A stretch of 64,000 nucleotides of DNA from Mycolicibacterium iranicum (GCF_002101705.1 NZ_LQPC01000047.1:434001-498000), one strand, 5' to 3'; shown: positions 53,397-62,807, numbered from the stretch's first letter. Notes: generated from the sequence alone by a model not told the origin. A program made the numbers and translations.

Positions 53397-56095
53397 TGGC
53401 CGTCCCCGCAATGCCTCCGATGCCTGGTACAGGTTTCGGAGCGACCGACCTCGACCCACTGGAGCGTTACGGCGCCATGCGGGCGCAGCAGGCGCTGTTC
53501 GACGTCCAGCCCCTGGCGAGCGGTCCGTCGACCGGCTATGACGAATTCGTCGATGCACAGGGGGAGGTCCGGCCGGCATGGCAGGAGCTTGCCGACTGTG
53601 TGCGGGAGCGGGGTCGCGACGGGCTTGCCCGGCTGCGTGCGGCGGTCCGCGGCCTGGTCGACAACGACGGCATCACCTACGTCCAGGTCGACAGACACGG
53701 TGAGGCGATCACCGACACCGACGGCACCGCTGTCCCGGGCCCCTGGCAGCTCGATGCTCTTCCGTTGATCATCGCGGCGCCGGACTGGGATCGGCTGGAA
53801 GCCGGTCTCGTGCAGCGCTCCCGACTGCTCGACGCTGTCCTGACCGACCTCTATGGGGACCGGCGCTCGATCACCCGCGGGGTGCTGCCGCCTCAACTGG
53901 TGTTCGCCCATCCGGGGTATGTCAGGGCCGCACGCGGCATCGAGGTTCCCGGCCGCCACCAGTTGTTCCTGCACGGCTGCGACATCAGCCGGGCACGATC
54001 CGGAGAGTTTCTCGTCAACGCCGACTGGACGCAGGCGCCGTCCGGGGCCGGTTACGCGCTCGCCGACCGGCGCGTGGTGGCCCATGCGATCCCGGACCTC
54101 TACGAGCAGATCGGGCCTCGGCCCGCATCGCCGTGGGCCCAAGCGCTGCGGCTGGCCCTCGTCGATGCCGCACCGGAGTCCGCTGAGGAACCCGTTGTCG
54201 TGGTCCTCAGCCCTGGCATCCACTCGGAGACGGCGTTCGACCAGGCCTATCTGGCCAGCCTTTTGGGTCTTCCGCTTGTCGAGAGTGCCGATCTGGTCGT
54301 GCGTGACGGCAAGTTGTGGATGCGCTCGATGGGCACCCTCAAGCGGGTGGATGTCGTGTTGCGCCGTGTCGATGCCGAGTATGCCGACCCGCTGGACCTG
54401 CGACCGGATTCCCGGCTCGGCGTGGTCGGGCTGGTCGAGGTGCTCCGTCGGGGTGCAGTGACGGTGGTCAACACGCTCGGCAGCGGTGTGCTGGAAAGTG
54501 CTGGGCTGCTTCGCTTTCTGCCCGAGCTCGCCGAGAAGCTGCTCGGTGAGACGCCGTTGCTGCAAACCTCACCGCTGTATTGGGCAGGCATCGACGTCGA
54601 ACGGTCGCACCTGCTGGCCCACCTGGCGGAATTGCTCATCAAGCCGGTGACCGGAGGGGATCCGATCGTCGGGCCCGAGCTGTCCGCCGTGCAGCGCCAG
54701 TCTTTGGCGGCCCGGATCTCGGCCACGCCATGGCAGTGGGTGGGGCAGGAGTTGCCGCAGTTCTCCTCGGCGCCATCGGATTTCCTACCCGGTGGGTTGT
54801 CGTCGCCGAACGTCGGCATGAGACTGTTCTCGGTGTCGCAGCGCAGCGGGTATGCGCCGATGATCGGCGGACTCGGCTATCTGATGGCGCCGGGCAGCAA
54901 GGCATATCAACTCAAAACTGTTGCTGCCAAAGATATCTGGGTGCGCACGCCCACCCGTGTCACCGCTGAGAAGATCCCGGCCGCCGGTGCGCTGGATGTC
55001 ACCGTATCCGATACCGGGCGGCTTCCCGCGCTGGCGAGGTCGAGCCCGACGCAGGAGGTCAGCTCGCCACGCGTGCTCTCCGACCTGTTCTGGATCGGGC
55101 GTTACGCCGAACGCGCAGAACACATGTCACGGCTGCTGACCGTGACCCGCGAGCGCTATCACGAATTCCGCTACCGCCGCACGATGGCGGGCAGTGAATG
55201 TGTGCCCGTGCTGCTCACCGCGCTCGGCGAGATCACCGGCACGGACACCGGCGCCGGAGCGGACTACGCCGAGATGGTGGCCACCGCCCCCACCACCCTG
55301 TGGTCACTCACCGCCGACCGGCACCGGCCCGGGTCGCTGGCCCAGTCGGTGGAGCGCCTGGGCCTGGCGGCCCGTGCGGTACGCGACCAGATGTCGAACG
55401 ACACGTGGATGGTGTTGTCCGCGCTGGAACGCGCGCTGCTGTACGGCCCTGAGACGCCGCCCGATTCGCGAGCCGAAGGTGATGCGTTCCTCGCGTCGAC
55501 AAGCACGCAGGTGCTGGCGGGCATGCTCGCGCTGTCGGGCGTGGTCGCGGAGTCGATGGTTCACGACGTCGGCTGGACCATGCTCGATATCGGCAAACGC
55601 ATCGAGCGCGCCCAGGCGCTGACCGCGCTGCTGCGGGCCACCCTGACCACGGTTCGAGCGCCCGGTGCCGAGCAGACCATCACGGAGTCGACGCTCGTGG
55701 CGTGTGAGTCGCTGGTCATCTACCGCCGACGGAATCCCGGCGAGATCAGCGTGGCCGGCGTGGCCGAGCTGGTGCTTTTCGACGCGGCGAACCCCCGCTC
55801 GCTGGTCTATCAGCTGGAGCGGCTGCGCGTGCACCTGAGGTCGCTGCCCGGATCATCCGGGTCGTCCCGTCCGGAGCGGATGGTCGACGAGATCGCCACG
55901 CGGTTGCGCCGCATCGAACCCGACGAGCTCGAAGCAGCGACGGCGGAGGGCAATCGCGAAGAGCTGGAGGGCTTGTTGCGAGGAATGCACCGCGACCTGC
56001 GCGAGTTGTCGTCGGTCATCACGGCGATCCACCTGTCGCTGCCAGGTGACATGCAGCCGCTGTGGGGGCCCGACGAACGGCGGGTAGTGCCGTGA
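53396..56095 (+). CDS. Circularly permuted ATP-grasp and alpha-E protein (Rv2567-like)
   Basis: An 899-residue fusion. About residues 60-490 form a circularly permuted ATP-grasp ligase domain (VLPPQLVFAHPGYVRAARG, VVVLSPGIHSETAFDQAYLASLLGLPLVE, GSGVLESAGLLRFLPELAEKLLGE). About 560-890 form the all-helical alpha-E domain, starting RVLSDLFWIGRYAERAEHMSRLL. ATP-grasp enzymes make amide bonds through acyl phosphates, so peptide ligation is predicted. Start ATG 53396 overlaps the previous stop, and the stop overlaps the next GTG start. Confidence 0.9.
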   Translation: MAVPAMPPMPGTGFGATDLDPLERYGAMRAQQALFDVQPLASGPSTGYDEFVDAQGEVRPAWQELADCVRERGRDGLARLRAAVRGLVDNDGITYVQVDRHGEAITDTDGTAVPGPWQLDALPLIIAAPDWDRLEAGLVQRSRLLDAVLTDLYGDRRSITRGVLPPQLVFAHPGYVRAARGIEVPGRHQLFLHGCDISRARSGEFLVNADWTQAPSGAGYALADRRVVAHAIPDLYEQIGPRPASPWAQALRLALVDAAPESAEEPVVVVLSPGIHSETAFDQAYLASLLGLPLVESADLVVRDGKLWMRSMGTLKRVDVVLRRVDAEYADPLDLRPDSRLGVVGLVEVLRRGAVTVVNTLGSGVLESAGLLRFLPELAEKLLGETPLLQTSPLYWAGIDVERSHLLAHLAELLIKPVTGGDPIVGPELSAVQRQSLAARISATPWQWVGQELPQFSSAPSDFLPGGLSSPNVGMRLFSVSQRSGYAPMIGGLGYLMAPGSKAYQLKTVAAKDIWVRTPTRVTAEKIPAAGALDVTVSDTGRLPALARSSPTQEVSSPRVLSDLFWIGRYAERAEHMSRLLTVTRERYHEFRYRRTMAGSECVPVLLTALGEITGTDTGAGADYAEMVATAPTTLWSLTADRHRPGSLAQSVERLGLAARAVRDQMSNDTWMVLSALERALLYGPETPPDSRAEGDAFLASTSTQVLAGMLALSGVVAESMVHDVGWTMLDIGKRIERAQALTALLRATLTTVRAPGAEQTITESTLVACESLVIYRRRNPGEISVAGVAELVLFDAANPRSLVYQLERLRVHLRSLPGSSGSSRPERMVDEIATRLRRIEPDELEAATAEGNREELEGLLRGMHRDLRELSSVITAIHLSLPGDMQPLWGPDERRVVP

Positions 56096-57024
56096 CCGCG
56101 TTCGCCGACGGGCCGACTGCGTCCGGCTCCTCCCGCTGCTACGAGGTCACCCACCGCACCGCCTATCGGTACTCGGATGTGGTCACCAGTTCGTACGGGC
56201 GCGGGTTCCTGACGCCGAGGGACTCGGCGCGCCAGCGTTGTCTGTTCCACGAGCTCGTCATCGAGCCTGGGCCCGCCGACAGCTCTACCAGTCGCGACGG
56301 GTGGGGCAACATCAGCTCCTACTTCCACGTCACCGAACGCCACCGCGAGCTGACGATCACCAGCCGATCGGTGGTCGAGGTCGACCCGCCTCCCGCGGAC
56401 CTGTATCAGGGGCCGTCGGCGCGGGCACCGTGGGAGATCGCGCGCCCGGTGGGCGCCGATGGGGCGCTGGCGACCGAATTCACACTCGACCTTCAGCCGC
56501 CGGAAATTACCGAGGAGCTGCGGGCTTATGCCGCGCCCAGCTTCGTCGCAGGCAGGCCGCTGATCGAGGTACTGCGGGACCTGACCGCGCGTATTTTCGG
56601 CGACTTCACCTACAAGTCGGGGTCGACGACGGTGTCCACGCAGGTGAGTGAGGTTTTGGCGGCGCGTGAGGGGGTATGTCAGGACTTCGCGCGGCTCGCG
56701 ATCGCCTGCCTGCGTGCCAATGGTCTGGCAGCCAGCTACGTCTCGGGTTATCTGGCGACCGACCCTCCGCCTGGGAAGGAACGCATGGTGGGAGTTGACG
56801 CGACGCACGCTTGGGCGTCGGTGTGGACACCTCAGAATCAATGGCTCGGTCTGGACCCGACCAACAATCAGATGGTCGACGAACGATATGTCACGGTGGG
56901 TTTCGGTCGCGACTACGCCGACGTCCCGCCGCTGCGGGGGATCATCTATACCGATTCGGAAAGCAGCGTGATCGACGTGTCGGTCGACGTCGCGCCCTAC
57001 TACGGAGGTGTTTTCGGTGCGTGA
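56092..57024 (+). CDS. Transglutaminase-like cysteine peptidase/transferase (Rv2569-like)
   Basis: A 310-residue bacterial transglutaminase-like protein with an N-terminal beta domain (YEVTHRTAYRYSDVVTSSYGRGFL) and a papain-like core. The triad is Cys196 (EGVCQDFARL), His239 (VDATHAWASVW) and Asp255 (GLDPTNNQ). GTG 56092 overlaps the ATP-grasp stop by 4 bp. Such proteins associated with ATP-grasp/alpha-E partners are predicted peptidases that cut or transfer the ligated peptide. Confidence 0.9.
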   Translation: MTAFADGPTASGSSRCYEVTHRTAYRYSDVVTSSYGRGFLTPRDSARQRCLFHELVIEPGPADSSTSRDGWGNISSYFHVTERHRELTITSRSVVEVDPPPADLYQGPSARAPWEIARPVGADGALATEFTLDLQPPEITEELRAYAAPSFVAGRPLIEVLRDLTARIFGDFTYKSGSTTVSTQVSEVLAAREGVCQDFARLAIACLRANGLAASYVSGYLATDPPPGKERMVGVDATHAWASVWTPQNQWLGLDPTNNQMVDERYVTVGFGRDYADVPPLRGIIYTDSESSVIDVSVDVAPYYGGVFGA

Positions 57025-58102
57025 CTTCACCTGCCCCAACTGCGGTCAACGATTGTCCTTCGAGAACTCTGTGTGCCTGAACTGCAGGAGCGCCCTGGGT
57101 TTCTCCCTCGACGACATGGCGCTGCTGGTGATCGCTCCGCCAGACGAGAGCGAGCATGCCGGAGCGGTCAGCGAGCGGCACTACCAGCTGTGCGCGAATC
57201 TTCATCTCGCGGAATGCAATTGGCTGGTGGAGAAGGGGCCGATCGCCAAGCTGTGCGTGTCGTGCGCGTTGACTCGGACGCGGCCCAACGACGCCGACAC
57301 CGTTGCACTTGCGGCGTTCGCGACCGCCGAGAGGGCCAAGCGGCGGCTCATCGCCGAACTCCACGAACTCAAGCTGCCGATCATCGGTCGAGACCTCGAT
57401 CCCCAGTTCGGGCTTGCTTTCGACCTGCTGTCGAGTCAGTTCGAGAAGGTGTTCACCGGCCACGAGAACGGGGTGATCACACTGGATCTCGCCGAGGGCG
57501 ACGACGTGCATCGTGAGCAACTGCGCATCTCGATGGATGAACCGTATCGGACGTTGCTCGGACACTTCCGTCATGAGATCGGTCACTACTACCAGTACCG
57601 GCTGATTGGCACCTCGCAGGCCTACCTGGACCGCTATCACGAACTGTTCGGCGATCCCGAGGCCGACTACCAGGCGGCGCTGGACCGGCATTACAGCGAG
57701 GGGGCCCCGGCGGGGTGGGAGGACAACTATGTGTCCTCGTATGCGACCATGCACCCTGCCGAGGACTGGGCGGAGACCTTCGCCCACTACCTGCATATCC
57801 GGGACACGCTCGACACCGCAGCCGCGTTCAGCTTCGCGCCGGCAACCGCGACCTATGACCGAAGAGTGTTGGGCCCCAGTAGTTTCGACACGCTGATCGA
57901 CCTGTGGCTGCCGTTGTCCTGGGCGCTCAACCAGGTTAATCGATCGATGGGCAAGGACGACATCTACCCGTTCGTCCTCCCGCCGCCTGTGCTGGAGAAG
58001 ATGCGCTTCATCCACACCGTGATCGATGAGGTCACGTCGAACCCGGCGAAGCTGGCTGAGGTCGGGGCGCCGGCGGACGACCAGGGCCAGCAGCTGGATT
58101 AG
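57017..58102 (+). CDS. Zinc-ribbon metallopeptidase (Rv2568-like)
   Basis: A 361-residue protein with an N-terminal zinc ribbon (Cys6, 9, 20, 23 in FTCPNCG...CLNC) and four more cysteines at about 59, 67, 80 and 83. The catalytic motif HEIGHYYQ is at 186-193, and EDWAETFAHYLHI supplies the third ligand region. It fits the putative zinc-binding metallopeptidase family (zinc-ribbon plus Peptidase_Mx). GTG 57017 is 8 bp behind GGAGG and overlaps the transglutaminase end by 8 bp. The 3' end overlaps the opposing gene by 71 bp. Confidence 0.88.
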   Translation: MRDFTCPNCGQRLSFENSVCLNCRSALGFSLDDMALLVIAPPDESEHAGAVSERHYQLCANLHLAECNWLVEKGPIAKLCVSCALTRTRPNDADTVALAAFATAERAKRRLIAELHELKLPIIGRDLDPQFGLAFDLLSSQFEKVFTGHENGVITLDLAEGDDVHREQLRISMDEPYRTLLGHFRHEIGHYYQYRLIGTSQAYLDRYHELFGDPEADYQAALDRHYSEGAPAGWEDNYVSSYATMHPAEDWAETFAHYLHIRDTLDTAAAFSFAPATATYDRRVLGPSSFDTLIDLWLPLSWALNQVNRSMGKDDIYPFVLPPPVLEKMRFIHTVIDEVTSNPAKLAEVGAPADDQGQQLD

Positions 58103-60674
58103 GGGTTGCGCCGGGTGCGGAATCCACCGGCACGGCAACAGGATCGACGAGGGTGACCGACCCGCTCGTTCCGTCGACACGGATGCGCTGCCCAGCGCGA
58201 AAGCGCGTCGTGGCGTTCTCGATGCCCGCGACTGCGGGTATTCCATATTCGCGGGCAACCAACGCGCCGTGTGACATCACGCCGCCCACCTCCATGACCA
58301 GCGCGCCCGCCAACAAGAACAAGGGTGTCCAGCCCGGGTCTGTGCTCGCCGCCACGATCACCTCGCCGGGTTGGAGATTCGCGCCGACGGGCGAATGCAG
58401 CACGCGGACCGTTCCCTCGTACACCCCGGGGGAGAGGGGAGATCCGACGAGCACCTGGGCCGCCGCGGTGGTCTCCGTCGCGGCTCCGTAGGCGACCTCG
58501 CCGTCACTGGTGAGGACACGGGGAATCAAGCGGCGCTGCATCTCTCGCTGAAACACCTCACGGTTGCGCTGCGCGAGTGCACGCAGGTCGACGCCTTGGC
58601 CGCCCAGCGCGGCGCGCACGTCGACACCTTCGACGAAGAAGATGTCGTCGCCCTCGTCGAGCAACCCGCGGGCAACGAGCGCCGCGCCGCAGCGCTGCAG
58701 TGTGCGTCTGCCGAGGGCGATCGCCCGGACCATGTCGAACTTGGGCCGTTCTCGCAATCCGCCGAGGTCTAGATGGTGGGCCAACATCTTTCGCAGAAGA
58801 CCCGCTCGCAGAGGTCCCTGGCTTCGGCGGACGGCAGCGATGAGATTCTCCGCAGCAGCCCGCGCTTCGTCGGCTCCCTCCTCGAATGCGTCCAGGGCTC
58901 CGGAGTCCCGATACCCCTTGATGAGCTCGACGACGTACGTGGGATCGTCGGACAGCCGGGGCAGTCCGAGGTCGACCTCGCGATCCGGTGCACGATGGCC
59001 GAACTTGGCAAGAACCTCAACGACGCCCGGGCTGTTGGCGCTCGGCTCACGTCCGGCCGCCGCGTGTTCGCGGGCCAGCTGGGCGAGTGCGGCGCCCATG
59101 GCGATCGTCGGATCGTGCGGAAGCCACCGAAGCACGGGGGCGAATGCCTCCGATGAGCCGAGCCACCGCCGCGTGAGCCGTTCGATGACCACCCTCAGTA
59201 ACCACTCGCCGTACGCGGGGGTGAGCTGGCGCACCACCATGTCACAGGTCGCCACGGGCAGTTCTTGCTCGACGAAACGTAGCTGCTCTTCCGGGGACGA
59301 CAGCAGCACGGCTCGACGTTCGAGGTCCGCGAGATCGCTAACCGCGCGAGCGATCAGCCGCCGGCGCGCGTGGTCCGGTGCCGTGACGGCGCCGATGGTC
59401 CCGGCCAGCAGCGACGGCACCAGCACGGCAAGCCCCCGCGGAAACTTCACGGACTGCGGTGCCGACAGGCGTTTACCGTTGTCGGCCAACCACGTTCGCA
59501 ACGCGTTGCTACCAGCCGGGTCCTTCATTTCGAAGTTGGCCACCACGCGCGCGGCGAGCCGCGGCCGCGCCACGAGGGGCGTGACGTCCAGGAACAGGCG
59601 GTCCGCAACAATCGGCATCCAGCTCGGGGTGTCATCGCCGGGTCGTGGTCGGCGCCCGGACATCCAATACCGGATCCAGCCGGTGACCATTGTGCGGAAG
59701 AACGCGTTCCCGCTGGGCGTCATGGGTTCTGCCAGCCCCTGGGCGACGAGCATGACCGGGACGTACACCCGCAGGCCGGGTTCTGACGTGGCCGGGATCG
59801 GAAACAGCGAGGTGATCGGCCTGGACTGCAGCAACCACAGGTGACCGTCGGTGTCCACGGCCCACTCGATGTCTTGCGGCATGCCGAAAGACGCTGCGGC
59901 GCGTGCGCCGAGGTCGAGGAGTTGGGCAAGTTGCCGCGGTGTGAGCAGCCGCCGCTGCGGCGCGCGCAGCGGCTGTCGTGTCACGGCGTCGAGGATCCAC
60001 TGTTCGGGTGTCACCTCGCCGCCGACGACGGCGTCACCCAACTCGGGCGCAGCCTCGATCACGACACGGTCGCGTCGGCCCGACAGCGGATCGGCGGTGA
60101 ACATGACACCCGCCACCTCGGCGGGCACCATCTTCTGGACCACTACTGCGATCGAAACATTCTGATGCGCAATGTCTCTGTCTCGGCGATAGGCGATTGC
60201 GCGGGCAGTCCACAACGACGACCAGCACCGCCGGATCGCATCGCAGAGGGAATCCACGCCGGTGATCGTCAGGAAGGTGTCCTGCTGCCCGGCGAAGCTG
60301 GCGTCCGGAAGGTCCTCGGCGGTGGCCGATGACCGAACGGCCAGCGACGTCGCCCCGAGCCTGCCGTAGGCAGCGCTGACCTGTTCACACAACTCGGCCG
60401 ACATCGACGCCGCCTCGAGTGCGCTACGCAGGCGCGTGGACGCTGCGTGGACGGCGTCGGGATCGTCGCCGAGGCCGGTCAGTTCGTGATCGATGAACGC
60501 GTCGAGTCCGTGGTCTGAGATGAAATCGCGGTAGGCCCTGGTGGTCACCACGAAGCCGGCGGGAACGGGCAAGCCGGCTTGCGTCAGCACGGCGAGGTTC
60601 GCACCCTTGCCGCCGGTGTGGGCAGCGTCGGCCGCGCCGGCCTCGTCGAGCCATCGCACGGTGAGGTCGGTCAT
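58032..60674 (-). CDS. PEP synthase-like dikinase, rifampin phosphotransferase-like
   Basis: An 880-residue dikinase. The N-terminal ATP-grasp region (TGGKGANLAVLTQAGLPVP, LAVRSSATAEDLPDASFAGQQDT, GVMFTADPLSG, IEWAVDTDGHLWLLQSRPI) is followed by a long middle domain with no PEP-binding TIM barrel, and then a swivelling phosphohistidine domain with His802 in GGVMSHGALVAREYGIPAVAG. This order and length match rifampin phosphotransferase (RPH) better than PEP synthase. ATG 60674 begins MTDLTVRWLDEAG. Whether it phosphorylates a rifamycin is untested. The C-terminal Pro-rich tail lies in the antisense of the neighbour. Confidence 0.85.
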   Translation of the reverse strand: MTDLTVRWLDEAGAADAAHTGGKGANLAVLTQAGLPVPAGFVVTTRAYRDFISDHGLDAFIDHELTGLGDDPDAVHAASTRLRSALEAASMSAELCEQVSAAYGRLGATSLAVRSSATAEDLPDASFAGQQDTFLTITGVDSLCDAIRRCWSSLWTARAIAYRRDRDIAHQNVSIAVVVQKMVPAEVAGVMFTADPLSGRRDRVVIEAAPELGDAVVGGEVTPEQWILDAVTRQPLRAPQRRLLTPRQLAQLLDLGARAAASFGMPQDIEWAVDTDGHLWLLQSRPITSLFPIPATSEPGLRVYVPVMLVAQGLAEPMTPSGNAFFRTMVTGWIRYWMSGRRPRPGDDTPSWMPIVADRLFLDVTPLVARPRLAARVVANFEMKDPAGSNALRTWLADNGKRLSAPQSVKFPRGLAVLVPSLLAGTIGAVTAPDHARRRLIARAVSDLADLERRAVLLSSPEEQLRFVEQELPVATCDMVVRQLTPAYGEWLLRVVIERLTRRWLGSSEAFAPVLRWLPHDPTIAMGAALAQLAREHAAAGREPSANSPGVVEVLAKFGHRAPDREVDLGLPRLSDDPTYVVELIKGYRDSGALDAFEEGADEARAAAENLIAAVRRSQGPLRAGLLRKMLAHHLDLGGLRERPKFDMVRAIALGRRTLQRCGAALVARGLLDEGDDIFFVEGVDVRAALGGQGVDLRALAQRNREVFQREMQRRLIPRVLTSDGEVAYGAATETTAAAQVLVGSPLSPGVYEGTVRVLHSPVGANLQPGEVIVAASTDPGWTPLFLLAGALVMEVGGVMSHGALVAREYGIPAVAGIENATTRFRAGQRIRVDGTSGSVTLVDPVAVPVDSAPGATPNPAAGPGRPPAPRPQPASPGST

Positions 60675-60732
60675 GGTTGGCGACGCTAGTGACCCGTTCT
60701 GTCGACCGACAGGGGCAGAAGACCCTAACCGG

Positions 60733-61509
60733 TCACGCGTCGAGATCCGGGGCCCAGGCCACCCCGTTGATGTGCGCACCGCCGTCGACGAAGAGCGTGT
60801 TGCCGGTCAGATACCGCGACCCCTCGGAGGCGAGAAAGACCGCCACCGGCGCGATGTCGTCGTAGGGGTCACCCATGCGGCCCATCGGGTTCGCCGCATC
60901 CGCGAGCGCCGCGAGTTCGGGGTGTCCGCCCACCGCGCGCAGGAACGCCTGGCTCTTGGCTGCGGGACACAGCGCGTTGACCGTGACCCCGGTCGGCGCC
61001 CACTCCCGCGCCGCCGTGCGGGTCAGCGCGCGCAGAGCTTCCTTGGCGGCGTTGTACTCCAGCGAGCCGACGTGCGCGTTGACGCCGTTGAGGCTGCACA
61101 GGTTGACGACTCGGCCCCAACCGGCGGCCTTCATGTAGGGGTAGGCGGCGCGCATCGCCCAGAACGGCCCGTAATAGCCGACCGCGATGCCGTCGGCGAG
61201 CTGGCGGTCGGTCTTGTGCTCCACGCGGCCGATGGCACCGCCGCCCCAGGCGTTGTTGACCAGAATGTCGAGCGATCCGTATTCCGAGGCCGCGGCCTCG
61301 ACAGCACGCTCGACTTGTCCGCGGTCGGAGACGTCGGTGCCGACGAAAAGGCCTCCGATGCCCTCGGCCACCGCCCGTCCCGCAGCCTCGTCACACTCGG
61401 CGACGACCACCCGGGCGCCCTCGTCGGCGAACCGTCTGGCGATGCCCTCGCCGATACCCGCGCCGGCACCCGTCACGAGGGCGACCCGGCCGTCCAGCGC
61501 GCCTCTCAT
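60733..61509 (-). CDS. SDR-family oxidoreductase
   Basis: Short-chain dehydrogenase of 258 residues. TGAGAGIGEGIARRF cofactor motif, NNAWGGGAIG where NNAG is usual, and catalytic YNAAK. C-terminal RYLTGNTLFVDGGAHINGVAW is standard. ATG 61509 overlaps the SnoaL-like gene by ATGA, so it is the last gene of a three-gene operon. Substrate unknown. Confidence 0.88.
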   Translation of the reverse strand: MRGALDGRVALVTGAGAGIGEGIARRFADEGARVVVAECDEAAGRAVAEGIGGLFVGTDVSDRGQVERAVEAAASEYGSLDILVNNAWGGGAIGRVEHKTDRQLADGIAVGYYGPFWAMRAAYPYMKAAGWGRVVNLCSLNGVNAHVGSLEYNAAKEALRALTRTAAREWAPTGVTVNALCPAAKSQAFLRAVGGHPELAALADAANPMGRMGDPYDDIAPVAVFLASEGSRYLTGNTLFVDGGAHINGVAWAPDLDA

Positions 61510-61982
61510 TGTGTTGCTCCATCCGAAAGCAGTTGGCGGGCAGCGGGTTTGCCGTCCAGTGCCGCAGTGGTTCGGCTGGTGATCTGCCAGCGGCCGTCGA
61601 TTCGGCGCAAGCGGAAGAGGTTCGCACCGGCCCGTCCCACCGCGAAGCGGCCCTGCCGATGTACCAGCAGCGCCGACTCGCACACCGCCACCGCAACGTC
61701 ACCGTCGACGGTCACGACCGCCGGGCCGAGGAAGTGGCAGCAACCGCCCTCGATCAGGCCCTGGTGCTGCGGCGAACGGACCATCGCGGCGACGTCGTCG
61801 CGGCTGCGCATCGACCAGCCCTCGACCTCGTACGTGCCGTCTTGGGCCCACAGGTCGCCGACCGCCTCGGCGTCACCGGCGTCGACCAGCGGGCCGTAGC
61901 GCGCGATCATCCGCTCGATCTCGCGCTCGTCCTCGATGCGGCGCAGTCGGCGTTCCAAGGCGGCGAGTCGTTCGTCGCTCAT
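61506..61982 (-). CDS. SnoaL-like (nuclear transport factor 2 fold) protein
   Basis: A 158-residue cone-shaped NTF2-fold protein with an N-terminal helix (RLAALERRLRRIEDEREIERMIARYGPLVDAGDAE) and a C-terminal FRLRRIDGRWQITSRTT strand pair. The fold serves as a ketosteroid isomerase, hydroxylase or binding domain. ATG 61982 overlaps the stop of the first SDR. It probably works on the product of one of the flanking dehydrogenases. Confidence 0.82.
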   Translation of the reverse strand: MSDERLAALERRLRRIEDEREIERMIARYGPLVDAGDAEAVGDLWAQDGTYEVEGWSMRSRDDVAAMVRSPQHQGLIEGGCCHFLGPAVVTVDGDVAVAVCESALLVHRQGRFAVGRAGANLFRLRRIDGRWQITSRTTAALDGKPAARQLLSDGATQ

Positions 61983-62767
61983 CACTGTCCACCCATCAGT
62001 TGCTGCATGAACCGGTGTGCGCCGAGGACCACCTTGGCTCTGTCGGGGTGGTTGCGCCGGGCGACGTCGGCCTCGTTGCCGCCCGCGATGTGCACGGGAC
62101 CGAACGGCAGACGGTCGAGGCCCTCCGCGGCGACGGCGGCGGGTTCGGCGACCCGCAGCCCCGGCACGTCGAAGTTCAGCCCGACCCTTTCCATGGCCGG
62201 CGTGCGGGTAACCCCGAGCACCAGCTCGAGCACGTGAACGTCGAACTCCCGCAACTCAAGCCAGAGACCCTCGGCGAAGATCCGGCCGAACGCCTTCACG
62301 CCGCCGTAGACAGTGTGACGCGTCGAGCCAAGGTAGCCCGCCATCGAGCCGACCATCAGGATGCCGCCGCGGCGGCGTTCCCGCATGGGGCGGCCGAAGT
62401 GCGCCACCAACGTCATCAGCGCAGTGATGTTGAGGTCGACCACCCGGCCGAAGTCGGGAAGCGCGCCGTCGAGGAATTCTTCGCTGCAGGTGTTGGCGCC
62501 TGCGTTGTAGATCAGCAGGCCCACCTCCAGATCGGATGTCGCAGCAATCACCTCCTCGACCTCGTCGACGAGATCGATTGCCAGCGTTCGGGTTTCGACA
62601 CCCGACTGACGGCAACGGGCCGCCGTATGCTCTAGCGGCCCTGGCTTGCGCGCGATGAGCACCAGGTTCACCCCGGCGGCGGCCAGCAACGCCGCGAATT
62701 CCGCGCCCACGCCTTCCGAGCCTCCCGCGATCACAGCCCATGGCCCGTAGGTCGACAGATCTGCCAC
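61982..62767 (-). CDS. SDR-family oxidoreductase (dehydrogenase/reductase)
   Basis: SDR of 261 residues with a variant cofactor motif AGGSEGVGAEFAALL (instead of TGxxxGIG), NAG at IYNAGANTC, and catalytic YGGVK. Arg/Lys in VLIARKPGPL suggests NADP(H). It is the first gene of the SDR-SnoaL-SDR operon, starting with GTG 62767. This variant class is common in mycobacteria. Confidence 0.83.
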   Translation of the reverse strand: MADLSTYGPWAVIAGGSEGVGAEFAALLAAAGVNLVLIARKPGPLEHTAARCRQSGVETRTLAIDLVDEVEEVIAATSDLEVGLLIYNAGANTCSEEFLDGALPDFGRVVDLNITALMTLVAHFGRPMRERRRGGILMVGSMAGYLGSTRHTVYGGVKAFGRIFAEGLWLELREFDVHVLELVLGVTRTPAMERVGLNFDVPGLRVAEPAAVAAEGLDRLPFGPVHIAGGNEADVARRNHPDRAKVVLGAHRFMQQLMGGQ

Positions 62768-62807
62768 CGGTCGATCATGGCGTACGACGGCCAGGGCCGG
62801 GTCCGCT

